Assembly: GCF_001280205.1 (NCBI RefSeq)
Contig: NZ_CP012573.1
Coordinates: 1,426,001 to 1,490,000, forward strand
From: Clavibacter capsici
GTDB taxonomy: Bacteria > Actinomycetota > Actinomycetes > Actinomycetales > Microbacteriaceae
DNA length: 64,000 bases
Reading direction: 5' to 3'
Both the position numbers and the translations under genes were made by a program. This document shows positions 1 to 12,297 of the stretch, in pieces. Position 1 is the first letter of the stretch. Each line of letters starts with the position of its first letter. The notes under the pieces are model-generated. The model had not been told where the DNA came from and did not search any database. It was given only the letters and a program-made list of their open reading frames with translations.

Positions 1-1
1 G

Positions 2-631
2 GTCCTGCTGCGCTTCGACGTGCCCGACCGGATCCCGCACCTCCCCGGCCAGCACTGCGTCGTGCGGCTGCGCGCCGAGGACGGCTACACGGCCCAGCGC
101 TCGTACTCGATCCTCTCGGCGCCGCACGAGGACGGCATCGAGCTGCTGATGGAGCGCTACGAGGACGGCGAGGTGAGCGGCTTCTTCGCCGACGTGGCGG
201 AGGTCGGCGACGAGATCGAGATGCGGCTGCCGATCGGCGGCTTCTTCCTCTGGGACGGCGCGACGCCCGCGGTGGGCCTCGGCGGCGGGACGGGCGCGGT
301 GCCGCTCGTGGCGATGCTCCGCCACGCGCGGCACCTCGGCGTGCCCGACCTCGTCCGCGTCGCCGTCTCGGCGCGCACCGCGGCCGACGTCCCGTGCCGG
401 GCGGAGCTGGAGGCCGCGGGCGCGCTCGTGGCGGCCACGCGCGAGCGGCACGGCGCGCGGGGGTACGGGCGGCTGCGGGCCGAGGAGGTCGCGTCGCTCG
501 CGGGAGGCGCCGGGGTGGCGTTCGTGTGCGGATCCACCGCGTTCGCGGGCGGGGCCACGCGCCTCCTCCTCGACGCCGGGGTCGGGCGCGACGTGATCCG
601 CATCGAGCAGTTCGGCCCGTCCGGGGAGTGA
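2..631 (+). CDS. Ferredoxin-reductase-type FAD/NAD(P) oxidoreductase (5' end outside window)
   Basis: The reading frame is open to the left edge, so the true start lies upstream; about 209 residues are visible. The visible part carries the FAD-binding RSYS motif of the ferredoxin-NADP reductase fold early on, then a glycine-rich GGGTGAVPL segment for NAD(P)H binding, and a C-terminal CGSTAF segment typical of the family. No plant-type 2Fe-2S cluster domain follows, so it probably passes electrons to or from a separate partner. It is likely a cytosolic electron-transfer flavoprotein; its substrate or partner cannot be told because the upstream neighbour is not visible. Family assignment is firm, role unknown. 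Confidence 0.8.
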   Translation, partial: VLLRFDVPDRIPHLPGQHCVVRLRAEDGYTAQRSYSILSAPHEDGIELLMERYEDGEVSGFFADVAEVGDEIEMRLPIGGFFLWDGATPAVGLGGGTGAVPLVAMLRHARHLGVPDLVRVAVSARTAADVPCRAELEAAGALVAATRERHGARGYGRLRAEEVASLAGGAGVAFVCGSTAFAGGATRLLLDAGVGRDVIRIEQFGPSGE

Positions 632-707
632 CGCGGCCGTTCCCCTCGCGCCCGGTCGCGGCCACACTGGACCGGACGGCGACGGAGCCGCGGGGAGCGG
701 GTGGTCG

Positions 708-1238
708 ATGCGATCGGTGGTGCTGCTGCGGGGGATCAACGTCGGGCGCGCGAAGCAGGTCCCCATGGCGGACCTCGTGTCCGCGCTCGAGGGCCTCGGA
801 TACCGGCACGTGCGCACGCACCTGCGGAGCGGCAACGCGGTCGTGGACCACGACCGGCCGAGCGGGATCGGCGCGGCCGTCGCCATCGAGGACGCCGTCC
901 GCCAGGCGACGGGCGTCACCGCCGACGTGCACGTGGTCGACGAGGGGGACTTCCGGAGGATCGCGGCGGGCATGCCGTTCGGTCCGGTCGCCGACGACCC
1001 GTCGCGGCTCCTCGTCTCCTTCGTCGACCGGCCCCTCGACCCGTCGCCCGAGCCGCCGCCCGCCGCGTCGATCGCGCCCGACCTCCTTGCCGTCACCCGT
1101 GACGCCGTCTACTCGTGGCACCCCGACGGGGTCTCGGCGTCGCGCGTGCCGCCCGCGTTCTGGCGCGGCCTCGGGGTGTCCGTCACGGCGCGGAACGCGC
1201 GCACGGCGGCCGCGATCGTCGCGCTCCTCGATGCCTGA
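708..1238 (+). CDS. DUF1697 family protein
   Basis: A 176-residue protein starting with the family hallmark VLLRGINVG, followed by a conserved arrangement of short alpha/beta units (GYRHVRTHLRSGNAV) seen across DUF1697 proteins. The ATG follows a GGGGAGCGGG purine-rich site at a proper distance. Length is normal for the family. Members are cytosolic and of unknown function. It stands alone between the flavoprotein and the MpaB-like gene, with 76 bp upstream, and no operon partner is evident. Confidence 0.88.
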   Translation: MRSVVLLRGINVGRAKQVPMADLVSALEGLGYRHVRTHLRSGNAVVDHDRPSGIGAAVAIEDAVRQATGVTADVHVVDEGDFRRIAAGMPFGPVADDPSRLLVSFVDRPLDPSPEPPPAASIAPDLLAVTRDAVYSWHPDGVSASRVPPAFWRGLGVSVTARNARTAAAIVALLDA

Positions 1239-1360
1239 CGGGCCGCCGGAGCGCACGTGCCCCCGGGCGTGTCCCCCGCACGGGGGTGGACTCGGCCGCC
1301 CGTCATGCCCCCGTTCCGCATCGGGGGCGCGGCAGCCTCCTCACCGCCCGGACGGGGGGA

Positions 1361-1366
1361 TAGGTT
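1361..1366 (+). promoter_or_regulatory. -10 box of MpaB-like gene (leaderless)
   Basis: TAGGTT ends 7 bases before the GTG at 1374. This spacing predicts a transcript starting at or next to the start codon, and it favours 1374 over the in-frame GTG at 1368. Confidence 0.5.
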
Positions 1367-1373
1367 CGTGATC

Positions 1374-2354
1374 GTGAGCAGATTCGCCGACCGCTGGAAG
1401 TCCCACATCCTGGAGACGTTCTCCGCGGACGCGGAGGGCCGGCCGCAGTGGATCCAGGACCTGGAGAAGGGTGAGGACGAGGGCTGGTTCGGCCCCGGCT
1501 CCGCGGTCTGGGCGGTGCACGGCGGCATGCCGACGCTCGTGGCGGGGATCCGCGCCCTCCTCATGCAGACGCTGCACCCGGGCGCCATGGCGGGCGTCCA
1601 CGACTGGTCGCGCTACCGCGAGGACCCGCTGGGCCGCCTGGCCGGCACCGTGCGCTGGGTCATCACCACCTCGTTCGGCGACCGCGACACCGCGGTCGAC
1701 GTGAGCCGCCGCGTGCGCGGCTACCACCGCAAGGTGCAGGGCACGTTCGTCGACGGCCTCGGCGTCGAGCGGCCCTACAGCGCCAACGACCCCGACCTCC
1801 TCTCCTGGGTCCACATCGTCTTCACCGACGCGTTCCTCAGCACGCACATGCAGTGGGGGCCGCCGATCCCCGGCGGGCCCGACCGGTACGTGGCGGAGTG
1901 GGCGAAGGCCGGCGAGCTCATGGGGGTCGAGGCGCCGCCGCGCTCGCACGCCGAGCTGCACGCCCAGATCGACGCCTTCCACGACCAGGGCCTCCTCCGC
2001 GCCGACGAGCGCACGCGCGAGACGATCTCCTTCCTCCGGGAGCCGCCGCTGCGGCCCTCGATGCTCCCGGCGTACCGCGTGCTCTTCGCGGGTGCCGTGG
2101 CCTCGCTCGAGCCGCGCTACCGCGAGCTGCTCGGCCTCGACAAGGCGTCCTTCGGCCCGTTCCCGCTGCCGGCGCTCGCGTCGACGCGCGTGATGCTGGG
2201 CGTCGCGGGGCGCGTGATGGGCGAGCAGTCCACGAGCCACGAGGCGGCCCTCAAGCGCATCGCGCGGCTGCGCGACGAGTCCGCCCGGGGAGGCGCGTCC
2301 ACGGCGGACCGTCTCGACGGCGGCGCAGGCCACCGCGAGCAGCCCGCGGCCTGA
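1374..2354 (+). CDS. MpaB-type oxygenase (DUF2236)
   Basis: A 326-residue protein beginning MSRFADRW from a GTG. The central conserved block includes GSAVWAVHGG, LMQTLHPGAMAGVHDWSRY and a downstream FTDAFLSTHMQWG segment, the signature of the DUF2236/latex-clearing/MpaB haem-oxygenase superfamily; the His residues in these blocks are candidates for haem ligation. Family members include the mycophenolic acid enzyme MpaB and rubber oxygenase Lcp, but most bacterial homologues have no known substrate. An upstream in-frame extension to 1257 is rejected because it lacks family similarity and passes through a -10-like TAGGTT. It is monocistronic. Confidence 0.82.
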   Translation: MSRFADRWKSHILETFSADAEGRPQWIQDLEKGEDEGWFGPGSAVWAVHGGMPTLVAGIRALLMQTLHPGAMAGVHDWSRYREDPLGRLAGTVRWVITTSFGDRDTAVDVSRRVRGYHRKVQGTFVDGLGVERPYSANDPDLLSWVHIVFTDAFLSTHMQWGPPIPGGPDRYVAEWAKAGELMGVEAPPRSHAELHAQIDAFHDQGLLRADERTRETISFLREPPLRPSMLPAYRVLFAGAVASLEPRYRELLGLDKASFGPFPLPALASTRVMLGVAGRVMGEQSTSHEAALKRIARLRDESARGGASTADRLDGGAGHREQPAA

Positions 2355-2424
2355 GCGGTCCCGCTCCGTGCGGATCCCGACGCAGGCGGGCGATGTCGGC
2401 GGCCCGGGCTAGCGTGGACACGAC

Positions 2425-3717
2425 ATGAGCAGGCAGGACGGATCCACCCGGCGCACGTCCGACGCGAGCGCGGACGACTCCGAGGCGACCATCCTCCACA
2501 TCGACATGGACGCGTTCTTCGCGGCCGTCGAGCTGCTCGAGCGGCCGGAGCTGCGTGGGACCCCCGTCATCGTCGGCGGCTCGTCCGGCCGCGGCGTCGT
2601 CACGAGCGCGACCTACGAGGCCCGGCGCTTCGGCGTGCGCTCGGCCATGCCCATGGGGCAGGCGCTGCGGCTCTGCCCGCAGGCCACGGTCATCGGCGGG
2701 CACATGGAGAAGTACGCGCACTGGTCGAAGGTCGTCATGGGCATCTTCCGCGACGTCACGCCGCTCGTCGAGCCGCTCAGCATCGACGAGGCGTTCCTCG
2801 ACGTGGCGGGCGCCCGGGGTCTCTTCGGGTCGCCCGCGGAGATCGGCGCGATGATCCGGCGCCGCGTGCACGCCGAGACGGGCCTCACGTGCTCGGTGGG
2901 CGCCGCGTCCACCAAGTTCGTGGCGAAGCTCGCGAGCACGCGCTGCAAGCCGGACGGCCTGCTGGTGATCCCCGCGGCCGAGACGCTGCCGTTCCTGCAC
3001 GGCCTTCCCGTGGGCGCGCTCTGGGGGGTCGGCAGGACGACCGAGGAGTCGCTCCTCCGCCGCGGCCTCCGCACCGTCGCCGACATCGCGGACACGCCCC
3101 TCGCCACCCTCCAGTCGATGCTCGGCGAGTCCGCCGGCGCCCGGCTGCACGACCTCTCCTGGGGGCGCGACCCGCGCCGCGTCAGCACCCACCGGGAGGA
3201 GAAGAGCATGGGGCACGAGAACACGTTCCACGACGACGTGACGGATCCCGCCCTCGTCCGCCGCGAGCTCCTCGGCCAGGCCACCCGCGTCGCCGAGCGG
3301 CTGCGGCGCGCCGGGCTGACCGCCCGCACGGTGTCGCTCAAGCTCCGCTACTCCGACTTCCGCACCATCACGCGCTCGCGCACGCTGTCCGAGCCCACGG
3401 ACGTGGCGCGCCGCATCTACGACGAGATCCGCGACGTCTACGAGCAGGTCGCCCGGCCGGGCGACCGCATCCGCCTCGTGGGCGTGCGCGCCGAGCAGCT
3501 CGACGACGCCGACAACCGCGCGGTCGCCCTCTGGGACGCCGACGAGGGCTGGCGGGAGGCCGAGCGCACGGTCGACCAGGCGGCCGAGCGCTTCGGCCGG
3601 GGCGCCATCGGACCGGCGTCGCTGCTGCGGCGCCCGGGCGAGCGGCGGGCCACCGTGTCGGATCCGCGCACCGAGGCGGCGTCGCGCGGTACCCTGCCCG
3701 GACACCCGCCCGACTGA
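2425..3717 (+). CDS. dinB: DNA polymerase IV
   Basis: A 430-residue Y-family translesion polymerase. The catalytic palm shows HIDMDAFFAAVE near residue 25-36 and SIDEAFLD around residue 118-125, which supply the metal-binding acidic residues; the helix-hairpin-helix/thumb region and little-finger domain (QATRVAERLRRAGLTART) follow. Length is slightly above the 350-residue E. coli enzyme because of an N-terminal acidic leader and a C-terminal tail. It copies damaged or misaligned templates with low fidelity. The ATG lies 9 bases after a TAGCGT -10-like hexamer. The beta-clamp peptide was not clearly identified at the C-terminus. Confidence 0.93.
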   Translation: MSRQDGSTRRTSDASADDSEATILHIDMDAFFAAVELLERPELRGTPVIVGGSSGRGVVTSATYEARRFGVRSAMPMGQALRLCPQATVIGGHMEKYAHWSKVVMGIFRDVTPLVEPLSIDEAFLDVAGARGLFGSPAEIGAMIRRRVHAETGLTCSVGAASTKFVAKLASTRCKPDGLLVIPAAETLPFLHGLPVGALWGVGRTTEESLLRRGLRTVADIADTPLATLQSMLGESAGARLHDLSWGRDPRRVSTHREEKSMGHENTFHDDVTDPALVRRELLGQATRVAERLRRAGLTARTVSLKLRYSDFRTITRSRTLSEPTDVARRIYDEIRDVYEQVARPGDRIRLVGVRAEQLDDADNRAVALWDADEGWREAERTVDQAAERFGRGAIGPASLLRRPGERRATVSDPRTEAASRGTLPGHPPD

Positions 3718-3728
3718 CGAGGACCACC

Positions 3729-4184
3729 ATGACCGATCCCGCCGCGCCCGCACCCGACGACCAGTCCCCGGCTCCCGCAGCTCCCACGCCTCCCGCGCCG
3801 GCGGCGCCGCCCGTGCAGCCGCACCCGTCGGCATCCGCTCCCGCCGCCGCCCCCTACGGCCTCGCGGCCGCGCCCGTGCCGCCCGCCCCGGCCGCCGTCG
3901 CGTGGGGTCAGCCCGTCTACGCGGCCGCGCCGCCCAAGGGCATGAGCCTCACGTCGATGATCCTGGGGCTCGTCTCGGTCTTCTTCTTCTGGACGTTCCT
4001 GTGCCCGCTCATCGGGCTCGTGTTCGGCATCGTCGGCTTCCGCAAGGAGCCCGCCGGCCGCGGGTTCGCCATCACGGGCCTCGTCCTCAACGGCCTGCTG
4101 CTGCTCATCCCGGTCGCCTTCGTGCTCTCCATCGTCGTGGCCGGCGGCACGCTCTTCGGCATCGCGGCGACCACCCCGCGCTGA
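3729..4184 (+). CDS. DUF4190-like small membrane protein
   Basis: A 151-residue protein with a disordered first half of about 70 residues made mostly of Ala and Pro, then MSLTSMILGLVSVFFF starting a hydrophobic region with two transmembrane helices separated by a short positively charged turn (GFRKEPAGRG). This Pro/Ala-rich tail plus two-helix pattern is that of DUF4190 proteins, common in actinobacteria and of unknown function. The ATG is 11 bp after the dinB stop, so it is probably co-transcribed with dinB, but nothing suggests a functional link. Protein family confidence is moderate. Confidence 0.75.
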   Translation: MTDPAAPAPDDQSPAPAAPTPPAPAAPPVQPHPSASAPAAAPYGLAAAPVPPAPAAVAWGQPVYAAAPPKGMSLTSMILGLVSVFFFWTFLCPLIGLVFGIVGFRKEPAGRGFAITGLVLNGLLLLIPVAFVLSIVVAGGTLFGIAATTPR

Positions 4185-4254
4185 TCCCGCGGGCCCCGCT
4201 GTCCCGGGTCCGGCGTCGCCGTGAGCGGGGTCGGGGCGACCCGACCCGCGCGGG

Positions 4255-5568
4255 CTAGGGCCGGCCCATGCCCCGGTAGCGCCAGCCGGCCGCGCGCCAC
4301 GCGACCGGGTCGAGGCAGTTGCGTCCGTCCACGATCACGGGCGTGGCCACGATGGCCTTGAGCTCGGCGGGATCGATGGCGCGGTACTGCTTCCACTCCG
4401 TGAGCAGCATGACCGCGTCGGCGTCGCGCGCGGCCTCCTGCCAGGTGTCCACGTAGGTGAGCTCCGGGAAGCGGCGTCGCGAGTTCTCGTTCGCGTACGG
4501 ATCCGTCGCGAGCACGCGCGCGCCCTGCAGCTGCAGCTGGGCGGAGATGCTGAGGGCGGGGGAGTCGCGCACGTCGTCGGACTCGGGCTTGAAGGCCAGG
4601 CCGAGCACCGCGATGTTGCGGCCGAGCAGGGACCCGCCGCACACCTCGCGCGCCACGTCGACGGCGCGCACGCGGCGGCGCATGTTGATGGAGTCGACCT
4701 CGCGCAGGAAGGTGAGCGCCTGGTCGGCGCCCAGCTCGCCGGCGCGCGCCATGAAGGCCCGGATGTCCTTGGGCAGGCAGCCCCCGCCGAAGCCGATGCC
4801 GGCGTTGAGGAAGCGGCGGCCGATGCGGTCGTCGTAGCCGATGGCGTCCGCGAGCTGCGTGACGTCGGCGCCCGTGGCCTCGCACACCTCCGCCATGGCG
4901 TTGATGAAGGAGATCTTGGTGGCGAGGAACGCGTTGGCCGAGACCTTCACGAGCTCGGCGGTCTCGTAGTCGGTCGTGACGCGCGCGGTGCCGGATCCGA
5001 TGGCGGTGGCGTACACCTCGTCGAGCGTCGCGCGGGCGGTCTCGCCGGCGTCGCCCGCGGGCAGGCCGTAGACGAAGCGGTCGGGCGCCAGCGTGTCCTC
5101 GACCGCGAAGCCCTCGCGGAGGAACTCCGGGTTCCACATGAGGGTCGCCTCCGGCGCGCGCGCGGCGATGCGCTCGGCGAGCCGCCGCGCGGTGCCGACG
5201 GGGACGGTCGACTTCCCCGCCACGAGGTCGCCGGGCGAGAGGTGGGGGATGAGGGCGTCGACCGCGGCGTCGACGTAGGTCATGTCGGCGGCGTTCTCGC
5301 CGCGCTTCTGCGGGGTGCCCACGGCGATGAAGTGCACGCGGGATCCCGCCGCCTCGGCCGTGTCCGTCGTGAAGCGGAGGCGTCCGGTGGCGAGCTGCTC
5401 GGTGAGGAGCTCGGGGAGGCCCGGCTCGAAGAAGGGCGCCTCGCCCGTCTGGAGGGAGGCGATCTTCGCGGCGTCCACGTCGATCGCGACGACGTCGTGT
5501 CCGAGCCGGCTCATGCAGGCCGCGTGGACGGTGCCGAGGTAGCCGCAGCCGATGACAGAGATGCGCAC
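4255..5568 (-). CDS. ugd: UDP-glucose 6-dehydrogenase
   Basis: A 437-residue protein starting MRISVIGCGYLG from a GTG, with the Rossmann GxGxxG at residues 7-12, KSTVPVGT in the N-terminal domain, and the catalytic cysteine in GGGCLPKD at about residue 261, followed by the central helix and C-terminal UDP-binding domain (LGLAFKPESDDVRDSP). It oxidises UDP-glucose to UDP-glucuronate with two NAD+, giving precursors for extracellular polysaccharide or cell-wall uronates. The frame is open to an ATG at 5607, which would add 13 residues absent from typical homologues, so 5568 is preferred. It is convergent with the DUF4190 gene; the 70 bp between them hold no clean hairpin. Confidence 0.92.
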   Translation of the reverse strand: MRISVIGCGYLGTVHAACMSRLGHDVVAIDVDAAKIASLQTGEAPFFEPGLPELLTEQLATGRLRFTTDTAEAAGSRVHFIAVGTPQKRGENAADMTYVDAAVDALIPHLSPGDLVAGKSTVPVGTARRLAERIAARAPEATLMWNPEFLREGFAVEDTLAPDRFVYGLPAGDAGETARATLDEVYATAIGSGTARVTTDYETAELVKVSANAFLATKISFINAMAEVCEATGADVTQLADAIGYDDRIGRRFLNAGIGFGGGCLPKDIRAFMARAGELGADQALTFLREVDSINMRRRVRAVDVAREVCGGSLLGRNIAVLGLAFKPESDDVRDSPALSISAQLQLQGARVLATDPYANENSRRRFPELTYVDTWQEAARDADAVMLLTEWKQYRAIDPAELKAIVATPVIVDGRNCLDPVAWRAAGWRYRGMGRP

Positions 5569-5676
5569 AGGTGTCCATTCGTCGAGGAGGTCTCCGCGAG
5601 CTGACATGCGGGAACGTCTTCGGCGTGCCCCCCAGCCCCGGCCACCTCGAACGTAGCACGCGCCCGTGACGCGTTC

Positions 5677-5721
5677 GGGCGGGGCCCGACGTGCGCTCGC
5701 GCGCCGCGTCGGACCCCGCCC
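5677..5721 (-). terminator. Hairpin terminator after treXYZ operon
   Basis: GGGCGGGG pairs with CCCCGCCC, then one mismatch, then six more pairs around a loop of about 15 bases. It lies 22 bases past the treZ stop on the minus strand. No U tract follows. Confidence 0.6.
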
Positions 5722-5742
5722 CGATGGGTGGGCCGAGCCGGA

Positions 5743-7545
5743 TCAGGCCAGCAGCGCCTCCGCGGCGTCGGCCACCGGGCCGAGGATCGCGGCGGTGCGC
5801 GCGGGCAGCACGACCTCGTCGTCGCCGAGCGCGACGCCCGACGCGGTCGCGAGCAGCAGCGCGGGACGCTCGCCCACGACGGGCACGCGGCGCTCCTCGT
5901 CGGAGAGGTTCACCACGATGGACAGCTCGCCGCGGTCCAGGACGAGCAGGCGCGCCTCCTCGTGCACCTCGACCTCGACCTCGGCGAACCGGGGGTCGGT
6001 GAGGTCGGGGTGGGCGCGACGCAGGCGGATCAGCTCGCTGTAGAGCGCGAACAGGCGCGCGTGCTGCGAGTCGGCCGCCTCGGCGCCGTACAGCTCCGAC
6101 CAGTCGAGCTTCGAGTCCTGGAACGTGGAGAGGTCCTGCGGGTTCGGCACGACGGACTCGTCCCAGCCCATCTTCGCGAACTCCTCGATGCGGCCCTTCG
6201 CGGTCGCCTCGCCGAGGTCGTGCTCCGGGTGCGACGTGAAGAACTGCCACGGCGTGGTCGCGCCCCACTCCTCGCCCATGAAGAGCATCGGGGTGAAGGG
6301 CGAGGTGAGGGTGAGCACCGCGGCCAGCGCCAGGCCGCCCTCGTCGAGCGTCGCGGTGAGGCGGTCGCCCGTGGCGCGGTTGCCGATCTGGTCGTGGTTC
6401 TGGTTCGCGACCACGAGGCGGTGCGCGGGGATCCGCTCGAGGTCGATCGGACGCCCGTGCACGCGACCGCGGAACGACGACCACGTGCCGTCGTGGAAGA
6501 AGCCGCGCGTCATGACCTTCGCCAGCGCGGAGAGCGGCGCGAAGTCCTCGTAGTACCCGGTCGTCTCGCCCGTGAGCGCGACGTGGACCGCGTGGTGGAA
6601 GTCGTCGCTCCACTGCGCGTCGAGTCCGTAGCCGTGCGCCTCGCGCGAGGTGATGAGCTCCGGGTCGTTGAGGTCGGACTCCGCGATGAGCGTGAGCGGG
6701 CGCCCGACGTGGGCCGAGAGCACGTCCACCTGCACCGCGAGCTCCTCGAGGAGGTGCGTCGCGGTGTGGTCGACGAGCGCGTGCACGGCGTCGAGGCGCA
6801 GCGCGTCCACGTGGTAGTCGCCGAGCCACATGAGGGCGTTGTCGATGATGTACTCGCGGACGGGACCGGAGTCCTCGCCGTCGAGGTTGAGGCTGGATCC
6901 CCACGTGTTCGCCGAGGCCTCGTGCAGGTACGGGCCGTAGACGGGCAGGTAGTTGCCCGACGGGCCGAGGTGGTTGTAGACGACGTCCTGCACGACGCCC
7001 AGGCCGCGCGCGTGGCACGCGTCGACGAAGCGCTGGTACGCCTCGGGCCCGCCGTAGGTCTCCTGCACGGCGTACCAGAGGACGCCGTCGTAGCCCCAGT
7101 TGTGCGTGCCGTTGAACCCGTTGACCGGCAGCACCTCCACGAGGTCGACGCCGAGCGCGACGAGGTGGTCGAGCCGGTCGATCGCCGAGTCGAGCGTGCC
7201 CTCGGGCGTGAAGGTGCCGACGTGCATCTCGTAGATGACCGCGCCGGCCAGCTGGCGGCCCGTCCAGGCCTGGTCCGTCCAGGCGAACGACGACGGGTCG
7301 TACGTGCGCGAGCGACCGTGGACGCCGTCGGGCTGGCGGCGCGAGCGGGGATCCGGCAGCGGGGTGTCGGAGTCGTCCACGAGGTAGCCGTAGTCGAGGT
7401 CGCCGGAGGGGAGGGCCTCGGCGCGCTCGGCGTCGAGGGTCCACCAGCCGTCGCCCACGGGCGCGAGCGGCAGGCGCTCGTCGCCGACGGACAGGGCGAG
7501 GGTGCGGGCCTTCGGGGCCCAGATGTCGAAGCGGTCGTCGGTCAT
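5743..7545 (-). CDS. treZ: Malto-oligosyltrehalose trehalohydrolase
   Basis: A 600-residue GH13 enzyme. The N-terminal beta-sandwich opens with FDIWAPKA, then comes the (beta/alpha)8 barrel with [21 protein letters not shown], the nucleophile Asp in [11 protein letters not shown], the acid Glu in IAESDLNDP and NHDQIGN near the end. It hydrolyses the alpha-1,4 bond next to the terminal trehalose unit made by TreY, releasing free trehalose. It is the last gene of treX-treY-treZ, starting 2 bp after the treY stop, so translation is probably coupled. Length matches the family. A much longer upstream extension of the frame overlaps treY and is not real. Confidence 0.94.
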   Translation of the reverse strand: MTDDRFDIWAPKARTLALSVGDERLPLAPVGDGWWTLDAERAEALPSGDLDYGYLVDDSDTPLPDPRSRRQPDGVHGRSRTYDPSSFAWTDQAWTGRQLAGAVIYEMHVGTFTPEGTLDSAIDRLDHLVALGVDLVEVLPVNGFNGTHNWGYDGVLWYAVQETYGGPEAYQRFVDACHARGLGVVQDVVYNHLGPSGNYLPVYGPYLHEASANTWGSSLNLDGEDSGPVREYIIDNALMWLGDYHVDALRLDAVHALVDHTATHLLEELAVQVDVLSAHVGRPLTLIAESDLNDPELITSREAHGYGLDAQWSDDFHHAVHVALTGETTGYYEDFAPLSALAKVMTRGFFHDGTWSSFRGRVHGRPIDLERIPAHRLVVANQNHDQIGNRATGDRLTATLDEGGLALAAVLTLTSPFTPMLFMGEEWGATTPWQFFTSHPEHDLGEATAKGRIEEFAKMGWDESVVPNPQDLSTFQDSKLDWSELYGAEAADSQHARLFALYSELIRLRRAHPDLTDPRFAEVEVEVHEEARLLVLDRGELSIVVNLSDEERRVPVVGERPALLLATASGVALGDDEVVLPARTAAILGPVADAAEALLA

Positions 7546-7547
7546 GC

Positions 7548-9889
7548 TCAGCTCCCGGGGGTGATGTCGGCGGCGGTGGAGGCGGGCGCGAGGATCGCGA
7601 CCGGGTAGTCGGCGAGGAGCGCCGCGACGGACACGCGTCCGCCGTCGAGCCGTCGGCCGCTGACGTGGTCGACGAGCTCGCCCTCGGGCAGCGTGATCGA
7701 GGTGGATCCCCACCCGCCGCCGGACTCCAGCCCGACGGGGAGGCGGGTGGCGACGGTGATCGCGCCGCCCCGGTCGAACGCGATCACGTGGGCCGCGGCG
7801 TCGCCGGTGGCGCGCACGGGCTCGTAGCCCGTGAACAGCTCCGGGTGCTCGCGGCGGAGGCGCAGCGCGCGCGCCGTGACGAGGAGCTTGGCGGCCCCCG
7901 TCTCGTCGATCGCGGGCTCCGCGCCCTGGAGCACGGCGTCGAGGGCGGCGCGCCGCATGCCGAAGTCGACCTTCCGGCGGTTGTCGGGATCCACGAGGCT
8001 CGTCTCCCACAGCTCGCTGCCCTGGTAGACGTCGGGCATGCCGGGGGCCGTGAGCTGGATCGCCTTGGCCGCCAGGGAGTTCGACCACCCGGGGCCGGAC
8101 AGCCGGTCGTAGAGCCCGGCGACGATGGTGCGGGCGCGCGGGTCGTCGAAGGCGGCATCGACGAGCGCGTGCATGCGCTCCTCGAAGGCCTCGTCGGGCG
8201 CGGTCCACGTGGTCGAGTCGCCGGCCTCGCGCGACGCCTTCTCGGCGTACGCGTGCAGCCGCTCGCGCGACGCCGGCCACGTGCCGACGAGCGTCTGCCA
8301 GAGCAGGTTCTCGAACGGGCCGTCGCCGGTGGGGGCGACCTCGCGCAGCTGCTCGAGCGCCTCGCGCCAGGCCTCCGGGGCCTCGGAGAGCACGTCGATG
8401 CGGGCGCGCACGTCCTCGCCGCGCTTCGTGTCGTGCGTGGAGAGCGTGGTCATCGCGTGCGGGGCGACGCGGTGCCGCTCCTGCTGGCGCGCGTGGAAGT
8501 CGTCGACGTCGATCGCGAAGATCGACGGGTCGGCGCCGACCTCGTTGAGCGAGACGAGGCGCGAGTAGCGGTAGAACGCGGTGTCCTCGACGCCCTTGGC
8601 CATGACCATGCCGCTCGTCTGCTGGAAGCGCTGCGCGACGAGCGTCGTCGGGTCGGAGAGCTGCGGCATGAGCGCGTCGATGGTGGCGACGAGGTCGGGG
8701 CGGCTCCGGCGCGCGGCGTCCGCGGCCTCCTCGAGGTGCTGGATCCCGCCGGGCAGGTAGCTGCGGTAGACCGGGAAGGTCGCGAGCAGCTCGGCGAGCG
8801 CGTCGGCGGCGTCCGCGGGCGCGTCCTCCACGAGGCGCTCGAGGCGGAGCACCTCGCTGCGGAGGATCCCGTCGGCGATGCCGCGCTTCGTGCCGCGGAT
8901 CATGTCGGCCCAGCTCGTGAGCTCGCCCTGCGGCAGGCCGCGCAGCGACGCGTCGAGGTGGTCGAGCTCGACCTGGCCGTCGGGGTCGACCAGCACGCGG
9001 TCGATCTCGGCGAGCGCGTCGTACCCGGTGGTGCCGGCGGTCGCCCAGTCGGTCGGCAGCGTCTCGCCGGGCTCGAGGATCTTCTCCACGAGCACGTACG
9101 CCCCGCCCGTGATGCGCGCGAGGTCGTCGAGGTAGCCCTTCGGGTCGAGCAGGCCGTCCGGGTGGTCGACCCGCAGGCCGTCGGCGAGGCCCTCGCGGAA
9201 CCAGCGGGAGATCTCCGCGTGCGACTCCTCGAAGACCCGCGGCAGCTCGACGCGGATGCCCGCGAGCGTGTTGACCGCGAAGAAGCGGCGGTAGTTGAGC
9301 TCGGCGTCGGCGCGACGCCAGTTCATCAGCTCGTAGGACTGGCGCTCGTGCACCGTGCGGGCGTCCGCGTCGTCCTCGGCCGTGCCGGGCGCGACGGGGA
9401 AGCGCTGGTCGGAGTAGCGGAGCTCGACGGTGCCGTCGTCGCCGCGCACGAGCTGGAGCTCGTCGAGCTCCGACTCGCCGTCGCCGAGCACGGGGATGCG
9501 CACCTTGCCGCGCCCGAAGTCCCAGTCGACGTCGAAGGCGTCGGCGTAGCGGCTCGCGGTGCCGTGCGTGAGGAGGTCCCACCACCAGAGGCTCTCCACG
9601 GGCGTCGCGACGCCGACGTGGTTCGGGACGATGTCCACCAGCACGCCGAGGCCGAGCTCGTGGGCGCGGTCCGCGACCGCCTTCATGCCCGCCGCGCCGC
9701 CGCGCGCCGGGTCGACCTGCGAGTGGTCGACGACGTCATAGCCGTGGTCGGATCCGGGCTCGGCCGCGAGGATCGGGCTGAGGTACACCCAGTCCGCGCC
9801 GAGGTCCTTGACGTACGCCAGCTGCTCGGCCACGGCGGCGAGGTCGAAGGACTCCCGCACCTGGAACCGGTAGGTGGAGATGGGGGTTC

Positions 9890-9893
<4 letters not shown>
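7548..9893 (-). CDS. treY: Malto-oligosyltrehalose synthase
   Basis: A 781-residue GH13 enzyme that isomerises the reducing-end alpha-1,4 bond of maltodextrins to the alpha,alpha-1,1 bond of trehalose. It begins STYRFQV, with GADWVYLSP and [12 protein letters not shown] near the front, DIVPNHVG, the nucleophile Asp in GLRVDHPDG, the acid Glu in [10 protein letters not shown], and [14 protein letters not shown], all diagnostic. The start is an uncommon TTG whose four bases TTGA overlap the treX stop, indicating strong coupling to treX. Together with treX and treZ it turns glycogen into trehalose, an osmoprotectant and cell-envelope sugar in actinobacteria. Confidence 0.95.
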
Positions 9894-12094
<2,201 letters not shown>

Positions 12095-12284
12095 GTGGTC
12101 CTCCAGTTGGGTCGACTCGTCCCTCGGGCGGCGCGCGCGAGCGCGGGGTCCGTCGGGGGCGGGGCAGGCGGTGGATCCGCAGCTGCCGCAGCGGCGGGGG
12201 AGGCCGGATGCGACGCGGCGACGCACCAGGGGCGAGGCTACCGCGAGCGCGCGGATCGCCCCGCATCCGCGGGTCGCCGCGGGG

Positions 12285-12290
12285 TACGGT
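12285..12290 (+). promoter_or_regulatory. -10 box of GerW-like gene (leaderless)
   Basis: TACGGT ends 7 bases before the ATG at 12298, leaving no room for a ribosome binding site, so the mRNA is probably leaderless. The remaining 190 bp to the divergent treX start hold no other clear site. Confidence 0.45.
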
Positions 12291-12297
12291 GGGACGC

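Noticed and set aside
4185-4254. Terminator between the DUF4190-like gene and ugd
   Set aside because: Several GC-rich partial matches exist but none gives a clean long stem.
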